DNA of 64,000 bases from Pontimicrobium aquaticum (lineage in GTDB: Bacteria; Bacteroidota; Bacteroidia; Flavobacteriales; Flavobacteriaceae), in NCBI RefSeq assembly GCF_005047595.1, contig NZ_SUPL01000003.1, positions 248,001 through 312,000 on the forward strand. Direction: 5' to 3'. A program made the position numbers and the translations under genes. How positions within the stretch are numbered: the stretch's first letter is position 1; each line of letters opens with the position of its first letter. Shown piece after piece: positions 24,180-33,226 of this stretch. The notes beneath the pieces were generated by a model that was not told where the DNA came from, ran no database searches, and saw nothing but the letters and a program-made list of their open reading frames with translations.

Positions 24180-25028
24180 TCAAGTTCTACGATTTTCCTC
24201 AGGAATTATTGTAGGCTTTTGATATTTCTGAAATGGTTGTTTAAGCAACTCCATAACATTGCCATTTTTAACTTCATCTGGAAAGACATCGACACCGTAT
24301 ATTAACTTTTCTCTATCCATTTTCATATAAGTTCCTAAAAGTCTGTCCCAAATAGAAAAAATATTGCCATAATTAGAATCGGTATAAGGCAATACATAAT
24401 GATGGTGAATTTTATGCATGTCGGGAGACACCAAAATATAGCTTATAAGATGGTCAACCTTTTTAGGCAACTTAATATTAGCATGTGTAAGCTGTGTTGC
24501 TACTAACGACATAGACTGATACAACATCACAATACCAATAGGTGCACCAATAATAAAAACACCAGCTAAGGTAAAGGCATAGCGAATTAAGCTTTCCAGT
24601 GGATGATGCCTATTTGCAGTAGTAGTATCTACTTTATGGTCGGTGTGATGCACTAAGTGCACCATCCATAACGGCTTTACTTTATGCTCTACATAATGTG
24701 GCACATAGGCTCCAATAAAATCCATTAGTAACACACCTAAAAACACATACAAGCCTAAAGGCATTTTTGGTAGCCAATTAATAATACCAAAATCGTTTGC
24801 TATTACCCAATCGGCTGACCTTAACAGTAAAAATGCTAAAGCGAAATTGATGATAATGGTAGTGAGTGTAAAAAATATATTAGGAACGGCATGTTTCCAT
24901 TTATGGTATTTAAACTTAAATAATGGTACAGCACCCTCTAATAACCAAAAAAAGGTTAAGCCTCCAACAAGAATGATACTTCTATGGAGTGAAGGAATGG
25001 TTTCAAAATAGTTAATTATGGTTTCCAA
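24180..25028 (-). CDS. Sterol desaturase / fatty acid hydroxylase family membrane protein
   Basis: Di-iron membrane enzyme family that hydroxylates or desaturates lipids. The 282-residue protein has four or more membrane segments in the first half and the histidine clusters of the family: HYVEH (about 111-115), HLVHHTDH (about 124-131), HAN and HKIHHHY (about 206-212). All clusters are present, so activity is plausible. The substrate is unknown; bacteria of this group commonly use it on hydroxy fatty acids, sterol-like lipids or carotenoids. It stands alone; the 163 bases towards the secreted protein gene at 24016 hold nothing I recognise. Confidence 0.88.
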   Translation of the reverse strand: METIINYFETIPSLHRSIILVGGLTFFWLLEGAVPLFKFKYHKWKHAVPNIFFTLTTIIINFALAFLLLRSADWVIANDFGIINWLPKMPLGLYVFLGVLLMDFIGAYVPHYVEHKVKPLWMVHLVHHTDHKVDTTTANRHHPLESLIRYAFTLAGVFIIGAPIGIVMLYQSMSLVATQLTHANIKLPKKVDHLISYILVSPDMHKIHHHYVLPYTDSNYGNIFSIWDRLLGTYMKMDREKLIYGVDVFPDEVKNGNVMELLKQPFQKYQKPTIIPEENRRT

Positions 25029-25106
25029 TGAGGTATAAGTAAATGGTTAAGTGACTAATTTAGTAAATATATGTTGAATTGGAAATCTAAAAGAGATTAC
25101 AGCTAA

Positions 25107-26003
25107 TTACTTATTAATATTAACAATCAACTCTGCCTTTTTTAAGTCTATTACTGAGAGTTTATCTTTATATAATGAAGCTTCAGCTTCTTTGTTTAAT
25201 AATTTATTGGTTGTATAGTTTAAGAAATTGTAAACAGCTTGATTAGTATTATCTACTTCGGCTTTATCAAGTCGTTTTAAAAATCTGCGTGCTTTGTTTG
25301 AGTTGCCTAAAATTAATAGCTTTTCAATATCCAAAAAATCTAAGCGTTGCAAAAAACCAACTTTGTTTTTTAAATCACTACTAGTTAAAAAACGCTTCGC
25401 TTCATTAAAGTATATATCTGCTAAATCAATAGTCTCTTTTCTCACAGGCTTTGGTACATATATAGCATACTCTAAATATTTAGACCCTAAATTAAATGCT
25501 GTAGTCACATTTTGTTCTTTAGAATAATTAGAGAGCTCATGTTTTAAAAAAGAAGTGTTTAAACTATATTTCTTAATAATTTGTGTTAGATTTTCTACCT
25601 CAGCCACATTGGTTTTTACGTTTAGAATGTTTCCATTAACATCCATTATTTTAATACTATCGTCTTTTAGTTTGTCTAAGTACAATACATTTCTGCTTTT
25701 TTTAACCTTATTATAAAGCGTTTCATAATTAGATTCCAATAAAATAACAGGCACAAAATGTTCCCAAATCAAATTGTTAACCTCATCATTTTCGTTTAAA
25801 TCTACCACAACCGAAACACCATTATCGCCTACCAACCTAACAGGGTATTGATAGTCTAGCGTGTTTTGCCACATCACCAATAACATCTTATCTTGTACTA
25901 AAGCGAAACGTTTAGCAACTTCAAAAGAGGTAAACCACTCTTGTGCTTTTAGAGTGTTTAATGAAAGAAGTATAATAATGGTGAGTGTAAATAGTTTTTT
26001 CAT
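25107..26003 (-). CDS. Secreted thioredoxin-fold-like protein, unknown function
   Basis: A 298-residue protein with an N-terminal signal peptide (about 1-20, ending LKAQ). Residues 21-140 look like a thioredoxin-type fold (EVAKRFALVQDKMLLVMWQN, then a strand-rich part), but the usual CxxC is missing: there is WQNT in about that place. The C-terminal half is helical, perhaps TPR-like (YFNEAKRFLTS, LGNSNKARRFLKRLDKAE). A redox role is therefore unlikely; a scaffold or chaperone role is possible. It lies 39 bases after the cysteine-cluster gene and is probably cotranscribed with it. Confidence 0.65.
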   Translation of the reverse strand: MKKLFTLTIIILLSLNTLKAQEWFTSFEVAKRFALVQDKMLLVMWQNTLDYQYPVRLVGDNGVSVVVDLNENDEVNNLIWEHFVPVILLESNYETLYNKVKKSRNVLYLDKLKDDSIKIMDVNGNILNVKTNVAEVENLTQIIKKYSLNTSFLKHELSNYSKEQNVTTAFNLGSKYLEYAIYVPKPVRKETIDLADIYFNEAKRFLTSSDLKNKVGFLQRLDFLDIEKLLILGNSNKARRFLKRLDKAEVDNTNQAVYNFLNYTTNKLLNKEAEASLYKDKLSVIDLKKAELIVNINK

Positions 26004-26042
26004 TGGTTTGGTTTTTAAATAGGTAACAAAAATTATTCCAAG

Positions 26043-26537
26043 CTACTTACTTAATCTTTTTTTCATTTCCTCTACAATATTAAAAGCTGCTGGACAAATA
26101 GCTACATTTTTAAGCGTTAAGTTAGAAATTTGATGAAACTTTTTCCTATCTGTATGCGGAAATTCTCTACACGCTTTTGGTCGCACGTCATAAATTGAAC
26201 AATAATTATCGCTACCTAAAAATGTACATGGAACCGTTTGTAGTACATAGTCGTTATCTTCATCTACTCGCAAATATTGCTCTATAAATTGCTGTGGTTT
26301 TAATTTTAAATATTTTGAAATGCGTTCAATATCTTTACTTGTAAACAAAGGTCCTGTTGTTTTGCAACAATTAGCACATTCTAGACAGTCGGTTTTATTA
26401 AACTCTTCCTCATGTAACTCCTGCATGATATAGTCTAACTGCTTAGGCAGTTTCTTTTTAAGCTTATTAAAGAAGGTTTTGTTTTCCTTATGCTTATCTT
26501 TGGCGAGCTTTGGAAGATTATTAATAACGTCTTGCAT
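26043..26537 (-). CDS. YkgJ-type cysteine-cluster protein
   Basis: A 164-residue cytoplasmic protein with the cysteine pattern of the YkgJ/CxxCxxCC zinc or iron-binding family: DCLECANCCKTTGPLF (about 54-69), CTFLGSDNYCSIY (about 104-116) and RPKACREFPHT. This pattern is thought to bind Zn2+ or an Fe-S cluster, and no reaction is known. Length is normal for the Bacteroidota version. Start ATG at 26537 gives the N-terminal helix MQDVINNLPKLAKDKHKENK, as in relatives. It is divergent from the methyltransferase gene at 26612. Confidence 0.85.
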   Translation of the reverse strand: MQDVINNLPKLAKDKHKENKTFFNKLKKKLPKQLDYIMQELHEEEFNKTDCLECANCCKTTGPLFTSKDIERISKYLKLKPQQFIEQYLRVDEDNDYVLQTVPCTFLGSDNYCSIYDVRPKACREFPHTDRKKFHQISNLTLKNVAICPAAFNIVEEMKKRLSK

Positions 26538-26611
26538 AGTGTAAAAATACTAAAGTTCTTGATACAATTTCGATAAATCGAAATCACTCGAACTGACTAA
26601 ATAATTATTTA

Positions 26612-27307
26612 ATGAAAGACGTATTTGGAAAAGCCATTTTAGATTATCAAAACGGAAACTATACAGAAGACATCATTACTTCAACAAGTATTTCTGATGA
26701 TGATGTATTACCGATTCCCTATTTATTCAGGGATTATCTTGAAATGCCTAAGATTGAACAGAAAGCGTTACAACTTGCCAATGGTAACATTTTAGATGTT
26801 GGCTGTGGCGCTGGATCACATAGTTTATACTTACAAAATAAAGGTTTAAAAGTTAAGTCTATTGACATCTCTAAAGGAGCTATAGAAACTTGTAAAATAA
26901 GAGGTTTAAAAAACGCTCATGTACTTGATATTTTAGATGAAACCGAAACGTTTGACACCATTTTAATGCTTATGAATGGCTCTGGTTTTTTTGAAAGTTT
27001 AGAGCGCACACCTCATATTTTAAATCATCTAAAAAGTCTATTAAATAAAAATGGACAAATACTTATTGATTCTTCGGACATTAAGTATATGTACGAAGAT
27101 GATGATGGAGGCTATTGGCTAGATGCAAATAGTGACTATTATGGTGAATTAGAGTACCATGTAACATACAAAGGTGAAACCGAAAGTTTCACCTGGATGT
27201 ATTTAGATTTTAGCCGACTTAAAACTACTTGCGCTATTGCTGGCTTACACTGTGACCTTGTTTTAGAAGGAGAGCATTATGATTTTTTAGCTAGGATTAC
27301 TTTATAA
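26612..27307 (+). CDS. Class I SAM-dependent methyltransferase
   Basis: A 231-residue methyltransferase. The SAM-binding motif I is NILDVGCGAGSHSLYLQNKG (about 58-77), with the acidic residue at the end of strand 2 in SIDISKGAI and motif post-I following. The C-terminal part holds a beta-rich substrate region (YWLDANSDYYGELEYHVTYK). No signal peptide or membrane segment. Substrate unknown; the neighbouring cysteine-cluster gene is divergent, so no operon helps. It is more likely to act on a small molecule than on RNA or DNA, as no nucleic-acid motif such as NPPY is present. Confidence 0.85.
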   Translation: MKDVFGKAILDYQNGNYTEDIITSTSISDDDVLPIPYLFRDYLEMPKIEQKALQLANGNILDVGCGAGSHSLYLQNKGLKVKSIDISKGAIETCKIRGLKNAHVLDILDETETFDTILMLMNGSGFFESLERTPHILNHLKSLLNKNGQILIDSSDIKYMYEDDDGGYWLDANSDYYGELEYHVTYKGETESFTWMYLDFSRLKTTCAIAGLHCDLVLEGEHYDFLARITL

Positions 27308-27368
27308 CCTAAGTTTAACTTTAAAAATACTGTTTCTTAAACAGTTAACTATTGACATCATTAAAAAC

Positions 27369-27485
27369 TGTCATTCCGAACAAGGCACGAGGAGGAATCT
27401 CATAATTATGGAATTTCTCGTTGTTTATTTCAGTAATGTTAGTGCATCGCGTTCCTTACTCCACTTCGACTAGCTCAGTGTGACA
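27369..27485. repeat. Second interspersed element type with short inverted ends
   Basis: Runs from TGTCATTCCGAA to CTCAGTGTGACA, with TGTCA/TGACA ends. It contains CTTCGACTAGCTCAG (27464-27478), of which a near copy is in the NamZ-like gene at 21357-21371. It is intergenic, non-coding, and lies between the methyltransferase and barrel protein 3' ends, so both transcripts could end here. Confidence 0.55.
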
Positions 27486-27501
27486 ATTAAAGATGGCTAA
27501 A

Positions 27502-29247
27502 TTAGAAATCGAATTTAAACGTCGTTCCTGCTAAAAACTGAATGCCTTGCACTGGATAATTTAACCAGCGCTTATAATCTTGATTTGCAATATTATTGGC
27601 TTTAGCATAGATTGACCATTTATCGTTTATACGATATCCTAAATGTGCATTGGCATCAAAGTAACTCTCTAGTGTATGTGTTGTAACTAAAACTTCATTA
27701 GGATCTAACGAACCTTCAATAGAACTTTGCGCAAAACGCTCACCTATATAATACAGGTTAGCACCAGCAAACCAATGTTCATCAAATTGAATATCCATAA
27801 ATAATGAGCCTTTAAAATCAGGAAGGTTCCATGGCTTATCTTCATCTTTAGTACTATAAGAAAAATATTCGGCTTTAATTCCTAAGGTAAAATTTCTGTT
27901 GACATTAACGTTTAATTCCCCAAACACACTTAAGGTTGATACATTATCATACACTACTCCATATGAATTACCCTTGTTATAATTATTATTAGGAGTAGTA
28001 TTCATATCTTTATTATTCTTAAACAATGCTTTGTCATTTTCAGCAAAATATTTCCCTCTAATATTATAACTCATATTGTTTGAGAGCTTTCCTTTTAAAC
28101 CTACATACGCATCATATTGCTTGTCGGTAGGTATAATGTTTAATGTTGGTGATACATAAGGATTCCCAGTAGCAAACTTATGATAGGTGTTTTGAACCAA
28201 ACCACCTTCAATTCCACCATACGCTATTAGCAGTTCGTTTACCAACCTATAGGTTGCTGTAACATTAGGGTAAATATAGATTTTGTTTTCCCCAGCTTCG
28301 GTATCGTTTAGATAAAACACCGATGCTCCAAGGTTTAGTGTTAAATCGTCTTGTTTCATTTGATAACTTGACGACACACCTACATTAAAATTACCATATT
28401 TTAATTTATCGGTTGATTCGTACGACTGGTCAAACGAGCCATTTAAGTAATCTAATTTAATAGTCGTATTTAAATCGCCATCACGTAAAGGAATATCAAA
28501 ATTAGTACTCATGGCAAAATGGTTTTCTCCTGAATCATAATCATCAGCAAAACGCCTAAAACGCATATTACCATTGTTAAATAGCCTGTCATCAAAATCG
28601 ATTTTACCACCAAACTCAAACGTAAAAAACTTATGTTGTGGTATCATGGTATCAGCAAACACTTGATCGTATGGAGGTTGTGGCAAACCATACCAATTAA
28701 ACACTTGTTGCTGAAAACCAGCATCGACGTTCCAAGAATAATCACGGAGTTTTCTGGCGTAATTTGCATTGATTTGTGTGTTAGAAAAAGCATCATCTAA
28801 TAATACTTCTTCAATACCTCCTTGCGATGAATGATGGCTTACATAACCACCAACACTCTCGGTTCTATTAATGGCATGATTTAAATATACTTCTCCCAAA
28901 AAGCTTGTGTAAGACCCCACTCCAAATGATGCATAATTATCGAACAACTTAGCTTTTTCACCTTTATCTACTTCGGCCGCTTTTCCTTTTGCAGGTGTAA
29001 ATGTGGAGGCTACTGGAATTGAAAAGATATTATACTTGATTGCCTTTTTAGTCGTCGTTGTTTCATCATCTAGTGATGGAATTTCCTTTACTTTAAAAGC
29101 ATCAGATATTTTAGGCGTATAAGGCTTTACTACATTAACAACTTCGGTATTAATGGTGTCCTTAGTTTTTCTGTTCTCTTGTGCAAATGTTGTTGCAGTT
29201 GATAAAAATAAGGCTACAATAAAGATGTTTTTAATTTGATTTAACAT
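27502..29247 (-). CDS. Outer-membrane beta-barrel protein, TonB-receptor-like, apparently without a plug
   Basis: A 581-residue outer-membrane protein with an N-terminal signal (MLNQIKNIFIVALFLSTATTFAQ) and a C-terminal barrel with alternating pattern and a final aromatic TTFKFDF, as in TonB-dependent receptors. The usual plug domain of about 120 residues is not recognisable after the signal; instead there is a Pro/Lys-rich lead (KPYTPKISDAFKVKEIP). The frame is open a further 47 codons upstream into the TPR gene, but the signal peptide shows the start at 29247, 25 bases after that gene stops. The pairing with the TPR protein suggests one envelope complex. Confidence 0.8.
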   Translation of the reverse strand: MLNQIKNIFIVALFLSTATTFAQENRKTKDTINTEVVNVVKPYTPKISDAFKVKEIPSLDDETTTTKKAIKYNIFSIPVASTFTPAKGKAAEVDKGEKAKLFDNYASFGVGSYTSFLGEVYLNHAINRTESVGGYVSHHSSQGGIEEVLLDDAFSNTQINANYARKLRDYSWNVDAGFQQQVFNWYGLPQPPYDQVFADTMIPQHKFFTFEFGGKIDFDDRLFNNGNMRFRRFADDYDSGENHFAMSTNFDIPLRDGDLNTTIKLDYLNGSFDQSYESTDKLKYGNFNVGVSSSYQMKQDDLTLNLGASVFYLNDTEAGENKIYIYPNVTATYRLVNELLIAYGGIEGGLVQNTYHKFATGNPYVSPTLNIIPTDKQYDAYVGLKGKLSNNMSYNIRGKYFAENDKALFKNNKDMNTTPNNNYNKGNSYGVVYDNVSTLSVFGELNVNVNRNFTLGIKAEYFSYSTKDEDKPWNLPDFKGSLFMDIQFDEHWFAGANLYYIGERFAQSSIEGSLDPNEVLVTTHTLESYFDANAHLGYRINDKWSIYAKANNIANQDYKRWLNYPVQGIQFLAGTTFKFDF

Positions 29248-29272
29248 GCTTATGTTTTTTCGTTTTTTGATT

Positions 29273-32200
29273 CTAATTTTGATTGTTGGTTTCAACGGAA
29301 GCGTTAGTTTTAGCTTGCTCGGATTTGATTTTGCGTAACTCAGTTTTTGCTTCATCAACAACTTCGGTAAATTCAGCAAAGTTTTCAATCACACTTTCTA
29401 AAATATAGGTGGCTTGATAGGCATCATCCAAAGCGTAAAAATTCTTCGCCATAATTACCAATCCTTTAGCCGCATACAACTTATAACCTGAATAGTCTTT
29501 TGCTAATTTTTGAACTACGGTATTTGACGATTTATACTGTCCTTCCTGGTTTTTAAAATAGGCATTGTAATACAAGGCTTCGGCTGCTAATTCTCCTGAA
29601 GCAATTTTTTCAACTTGAGCATAGGCCGATTTTGCCTTAGATTCATCACCAGTTTTCATTGCTGAACGTGCAATAATAACATGTGCATCACTCTTTACAT
29701 TTTTATCGGTTCGTGAACTTGCCAATACCTTTTCAGCATAGACCACTGCTTGATTGTAATCCTGTAATTGATAATGCACTTTCATTAGGTTAGATTGTGC
29801 AAAAATGACATTTTGAGGGAAATCTGCTTCATTTTCCAAGCGTTCCAAAATTGGCATTGCTCTGTCAACATCTTTGTCGTTTAAATAAATTTCTCCTAAC
29901 CTTGTCAACGCTAATTCTGTAAACTCGCCACTAGGTTTATTAACCACATATTCATAGTGAGGTGCTGCATTAGATTGTAAATCATCTTTGTAATACAGTT
30001 GTGCTAAATAAAAATGTGATTTTAAAGCGTGCAACCCATTTGGAAATTCATTTAAGTACCCATTAAACAATCTAATTGCTCTGCTAGTGTCTCCTGCTAA
30101 GTATTGTTTTTCGGCTGATTCGTAAGTCGTGTTATCCAAATCACTATCAGTAACATCTACATAATCCAATCTTTTTACCCAACGTGCATATTCATCTACA
30201 CGACCAAGATCAATATAAATTAAACGTGCTGTGGTAACTGCTTGCATACCTTCAGGTGATCCAGGGAAATTGTTTGCTACATTTTTAAACTTAGATAAAG
30301 CTTCTTCATTTTTTCCAGCATTGTAATACACCAAACCTTGACGCAATAACGATTTAGAAATGTAAGGACTCGACCTATGCTCTTTGTTTAGTTGGTCGTA
30401 CATTCTCATTGCCTTATCGTCTTCTCCATTTTTAACATAGGAATTCCCTAATTCATACAGTGCATCATCTCGTAAAGAAGAGTTTTTATAAGTATTTACA
30501 AATGCTTCTAGTTCTTTAATTTTTGTACTTCCTTGACCTATATAACCGTAACTTATCGCTTTTTGAAAGAATGCATAATCTGGTTCAATTTGGTTCATTT
30601 TAATAGCTCTTTCGTAAGCGTTTATCGCTTTGTTATAATCGCTTGATACAAAATGACCATCTCCTAAGCGTAAAAATGCATCATTGATTCTTACTTTATC
30701 TTCAGCTGTATTGGAAATATATTTTTGAAAATGCTCAGTTGCTTTTGAGTAGTTTTTTTGCTTAAAATAGGTGTAGCCTAAATTATAATCTATGTTCTTA
30801 ATTTCAGGTGTTCCAGAAGATTGACTACTACCTTGAAACTGTTTAAAACCAACCAACGCATCATCATAATTTGTCAAATTATAATCTGTTTCAGCTTTCC
30901 AAAAGATAGCTCTAGCAAGAAATTTTTCGTCTCTTGGTTCGGCAATAGACTTATCAAAATACGATTCGGCTTCTAGATATTGACTTTCATTATAAAGCTC
31001 AATGCCTCTATAAAATGCTACTTTTTGGTAAGCTACTTTGTTTTCAAAACTTTTTCTGCCTTCTAGTAGTTCTAGGGCTTCTTTATAGTTTTTTGAAGTG
31101 ATGTACGAATCAATCAATAAGGTTTCAATTTCTTCTTTATAACCAGTATCTGGATATTTATTTAAATAACCTGCCAATACTTGAGGAACCGATTGGTAAG
31201 GATTACCAATTTCGTAACTAATTTTTGCATAGTTTAACCAAGCATCTTCCTGAATTTTTAAATCGTAATCCATTTGCGATGCATTTCTAAAGGCATTTAA
31301 TGCTTCTTGTTTCTTATCGACATTAATGTAGCTTTCTCCTAAATGGTAATACGCATTTTGTGTTACTGAATTATTTCCATCGATGATTTTATTAAACTCC
31401 GAAATGGCATTCTCAAAATCGTTCTGCTTATAGTATGCATAGCCTAACAGATAATAATCGGTATTGTTCCAGCGCTTACGTTTTCCTTTATAGGCTTTTA
31501 AATACGGAATCGCTTCGGCATATTGTTCTAGATTAAAATAGCTTTCACCTATTATTTTTGATAATTCTGAAACTTCGGTATCATCGCTTGTTGGTAATTG
31601 TTCTTTTGCCAGTTCGATGGCTTTTTCAAAGTTCCCTAGTTTAAAATTTAAATCAGCTTGGTAATACGACAAGCCTTCTTGGTATTTTTCGTTATCACTT
31701 ACTTGCTCAAAATACGCTGACGCTTTATCATAATCGTCACCCTCATACGCCATATACCCAATGTAATACTTAGCTTGTGAACCATACTTTTCTGAATTTT
31801 CCACACGTGATAGATACTTTTTTGCACCTTGTGCATTATTGGTTGCATAAAAAGAATAGCCATAATTAAAGTAAAACTTTTCGCGTTCGCTTCTAGCTAA
31901 GGCTTCTTCATCCACTTTATCATACCACTTACGTGCATAGGCAAATTTTGAGTTTTCAAAATAGTAATCGGCTACATCTATATATGCCGTGTTACGTTTG
32001 GTGCTCGTAGGATAATCGTTTACAAAATTCTGTATTAAATCATCGGCATTTTGTTGATTTAAGCGTACTGCACAGTTAGCAATATAATAGGCGCAATCAG
32101 ACTTTACAACCTCATCGGTTGCTGTGTCCTGAATTTTATCGAACATGGATTGTGCTGCTAAATATTGTTTGCTATTGTAGAGTGATAATGCTTTTTGAAA

Positions 32201-32299
32201 ATCTACTAGGTCGCTTGTATAGGCTGCTGTTTGTTGTGCAAAAACACTATAACCTATTGTTAGTGTTAGTGCAAATGCTAATAATCTTAATTTAGTCAT
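29273..32299 (-). CDS. Large secreted tetratricopeptide-repeat protein
   Basis: A 1008-residue periplasmic protein made almost entirely of TPR units from about residue 25 to 990, for example YYIGYMAYEGDDYDKASAYF and YHLGESYINVDKKQEALNAF, each with the A-(x)-Y/G-(x)-A-(x)-A pattern. The signal peptide is MTKLRLLAFALTLTIGYSVFAQ, so I use the ATG at 32299; an ATG at 32326 adds nine residues. By eye I count more than 20 units. It is followed by the plug-less barrel gene at 25 bases. Long TPR superhelices usually hold other proteins; the barrel or peptidoglycan-bound partners are likely clients. Confidence 0.87.
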   Translation of the reverse strand: MTKLRLLAFALTLTIGYSVFAQQTAAYTSDLVDFQKALSLYNSKQYLAAQSMFDKIQDTATDEVVKSDCAYYIANCAVRLNQQNADDLIQNFVNDYPTSTKRNTAYIDVADYYFENSKFAYARKWYDKVDEEALARSEREKFYFNYGYSFYATNNAQGAKKYLSRVENSEKYGSQAKYYIGYMAYEGDDYDKASAYFEQVSDNEKYQEGLSYYQADLNFKLGNFEKAIELAKEQLPTSDDTEVSELSKIIGESYFNLEQYAEAIPYLKAYKGKRKRWNNTDYYLLGYAYYKQNDFENAISEFNKIIDGNNSVTQNAYYHLGESYINVDKKQEALNAFRNASQMDYDLKIQEDAWLNYAKISYEIGNPYQSVPQVLAGYLNKYPDTGYKEEIETLLIDSYITSKNYKEALELLEGRKSFENKVAYQKVAFYRGIELYNESQYLEAESYFDKSIAEPRDEKFLARAIFWKAETDYNLTNYDDALVGFKQFQGSSQSSGTPEIKNIDYNLGYTYFKQKNYSKATEHFQKYISNTAEDKVRINDAFLRLGDGHFVSSDYNKAINAYERAIKMNQIEPDYAFFQKAISYGYIGQGSTKIKELEAFVNTYKNSSLRDDALYELGNSYVKNGEDDKAMRMYDQLNKEHRSSPYISKSLLRQGLVYYNAGKNEEALSKFKNVANNFPGSPEGMQAVTTARLIYIDLGRVDEYARWVKRLDYVDVTDSDLDNTTYESAEKQYLAGDTSRAIRLFNGYLNEFPNGLHALKSHFYLAQLYYKDDLQSNAAPHYEYVVNKPSGEFTELALTRLGEIYLNDKDVDRAMPILERLENEADFPQNVIFAQSNLMKVHYQLQDYNQAVVYAEKVLASSRTDKNVKSDAHVIIARSAMKTGDESKAKSAYAQVEKIASGELAAEALYYNAYFKNQEGQYKSSNTVVQKLAKDYSGYKLYAAKGLVIMAKNFYALDDAYQATYILESVIENFAEFTEVVDEAKTELRKIKSEQAKTNASVETNNQN

Positions 32300-32373
32300 T
32301 AACTTCGTTTTTTGTTGAGAAATCATTAGTAAGTACTAATGTGATATTTATTTTAGTCTAACAATATTAATAC

Positions 32374-32381
32374 CAAAAATA
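32374..32381 (-). promoter_or_regulatory. Possible -7 element of the TPR-barrel operon
   Basis: The minus strand reads TATTTTTG, a full match to TAnnTTTG, about 75 bases before the chosen start at 32299. No TTG is seen at 19-23 bases upstream of it, so the promoter call is weak. Confidence 0.35.
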
Positions 32382-32483
32382 CTTTATATCGTTTTTATAA
32401 CGTTAGAAATTTGTGTTAATTATAAACCAAGTTATTAAATGTTAAAAAGTTGACAACTTACTAACTTGAAAAGCCTATTATTT

Positions 32484-32515
32484 TTTGAGTTATTCCTTAT
32501 TTAATAATACATTTA
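32484..32515 (+). promoter_or_regulatory. Bacteroidota-type promoter of ftsE
   Basis: TTTG at 32484-32487, a 20-base spacer, and TACATTTA at 32508-32515 (7 of 8 to TAnnTTTG). The ATG of ftsE follows 25 bases later. Confidence 0.55.
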
Positions 32516-32540
32516 CAACACTTTAAAATTAGAATATTTT

Positions 32541-33224
32541 ATGCCTGAAACAGTTTTACAATTAAAAGATGCTTCTATTTATCAAGGAGATAGTTTAGTA
32601 CTGGCCGATGTGAATTTTGAAATGAACAAAGGCGACTTTGTATATTTAATTGGTAAAACAGGCACTGGGAAAAGTAGTTTTATGAAGACGCTTTATGGCG
32701 ATTTAGAACTCACTAAAGGTGAAGGAAGCATTGTTGATTTTGATTTAGCAAAACTTAAAGAAGACGACATTCCTTATCTACGAAGAAAGTTAGGTGTGGT
32801 GTTTCAAGATTTTAAGCTCTTAAACGATCGTACCGTGAATGCCAATTTAGAATTTGTACTTCGTGCCACAGGATGGAAAGACAAAGAAAAAATAGCTGCT
32901 AAAATTGAAGCTGTTTTAAACCGAGTTGGTATGAAAACCAAGGAATTTAAATATCCTTATGAATTGTCTGGAGGCGAACAACAACGTATTGCCATTGCCA
33001 GAGCCTTATTAAACGACCCTGAATTAATCCTTGCAGATGAACCAACTGGAAATCTAGACCCTCAAACGAGCATAGAAGTTATGGAAGTGCTACAAGAGCT
33101 AAATAAAAAAGGGCATACTATTTTAATGGCAACTCATGATTATGCTTTACTTTTAAAGTACCCAAGTAAAACCCTAAAATGCGACGACAACAAAGTGTTT
33201 GAAGTTGTGCAACGAAAAGGATAA
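32541..33224 (+). CDS. ftsE: Cell division ATP-binding protein FtsE
   Basis: ABC-type ATPase which, with FtsX, controls peptidoglycan hydrolysis at the septum. The 227-residue protein has Walker [10 protein letters not shown] (about 38-46), the signature [16 protein letters not shown] (about 142-157), Walker [11 protein letters not shown] and the H-loop ATHD. FtsE-like features include [20 protein letters not shown], close to the family pattern. ftsX is not adjacent; the next gene, 2 bases on, is a family 2 glycosyltransferase. That the ATPase is FtsE and not another exporter ATPase rests on overall similarity as I recall it. Confidence 0.88.
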   Translation: MPETVLQLKDASIYQGDSLVLADVNFEMNKGDFVYLIGKTGTGKSSFMKTLYGDLELTKGEGSIVDFDLAKLKEDDIPYLRRKLGVVFQDFKLLNDRTVNANLEFVLRATGWKDKEKIAAKIEAVLNRVGMKTKEFKYPYELSGGEQQRIAIARALLNDPELILADEPTGNLDPQTSIEVMEVLQELNKKGHTILMATHDYALLLKYPSKTLKCDDNKVFEVVQRKG

Positions 33225-33226
33225 TT

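Noticed and set aside
29248-29388. 47-codon extension of the barrel protein
   Set aside because: It overlaps the end of the TPR gene, is Lys-rich without pattern, and would bury the signal peptide.
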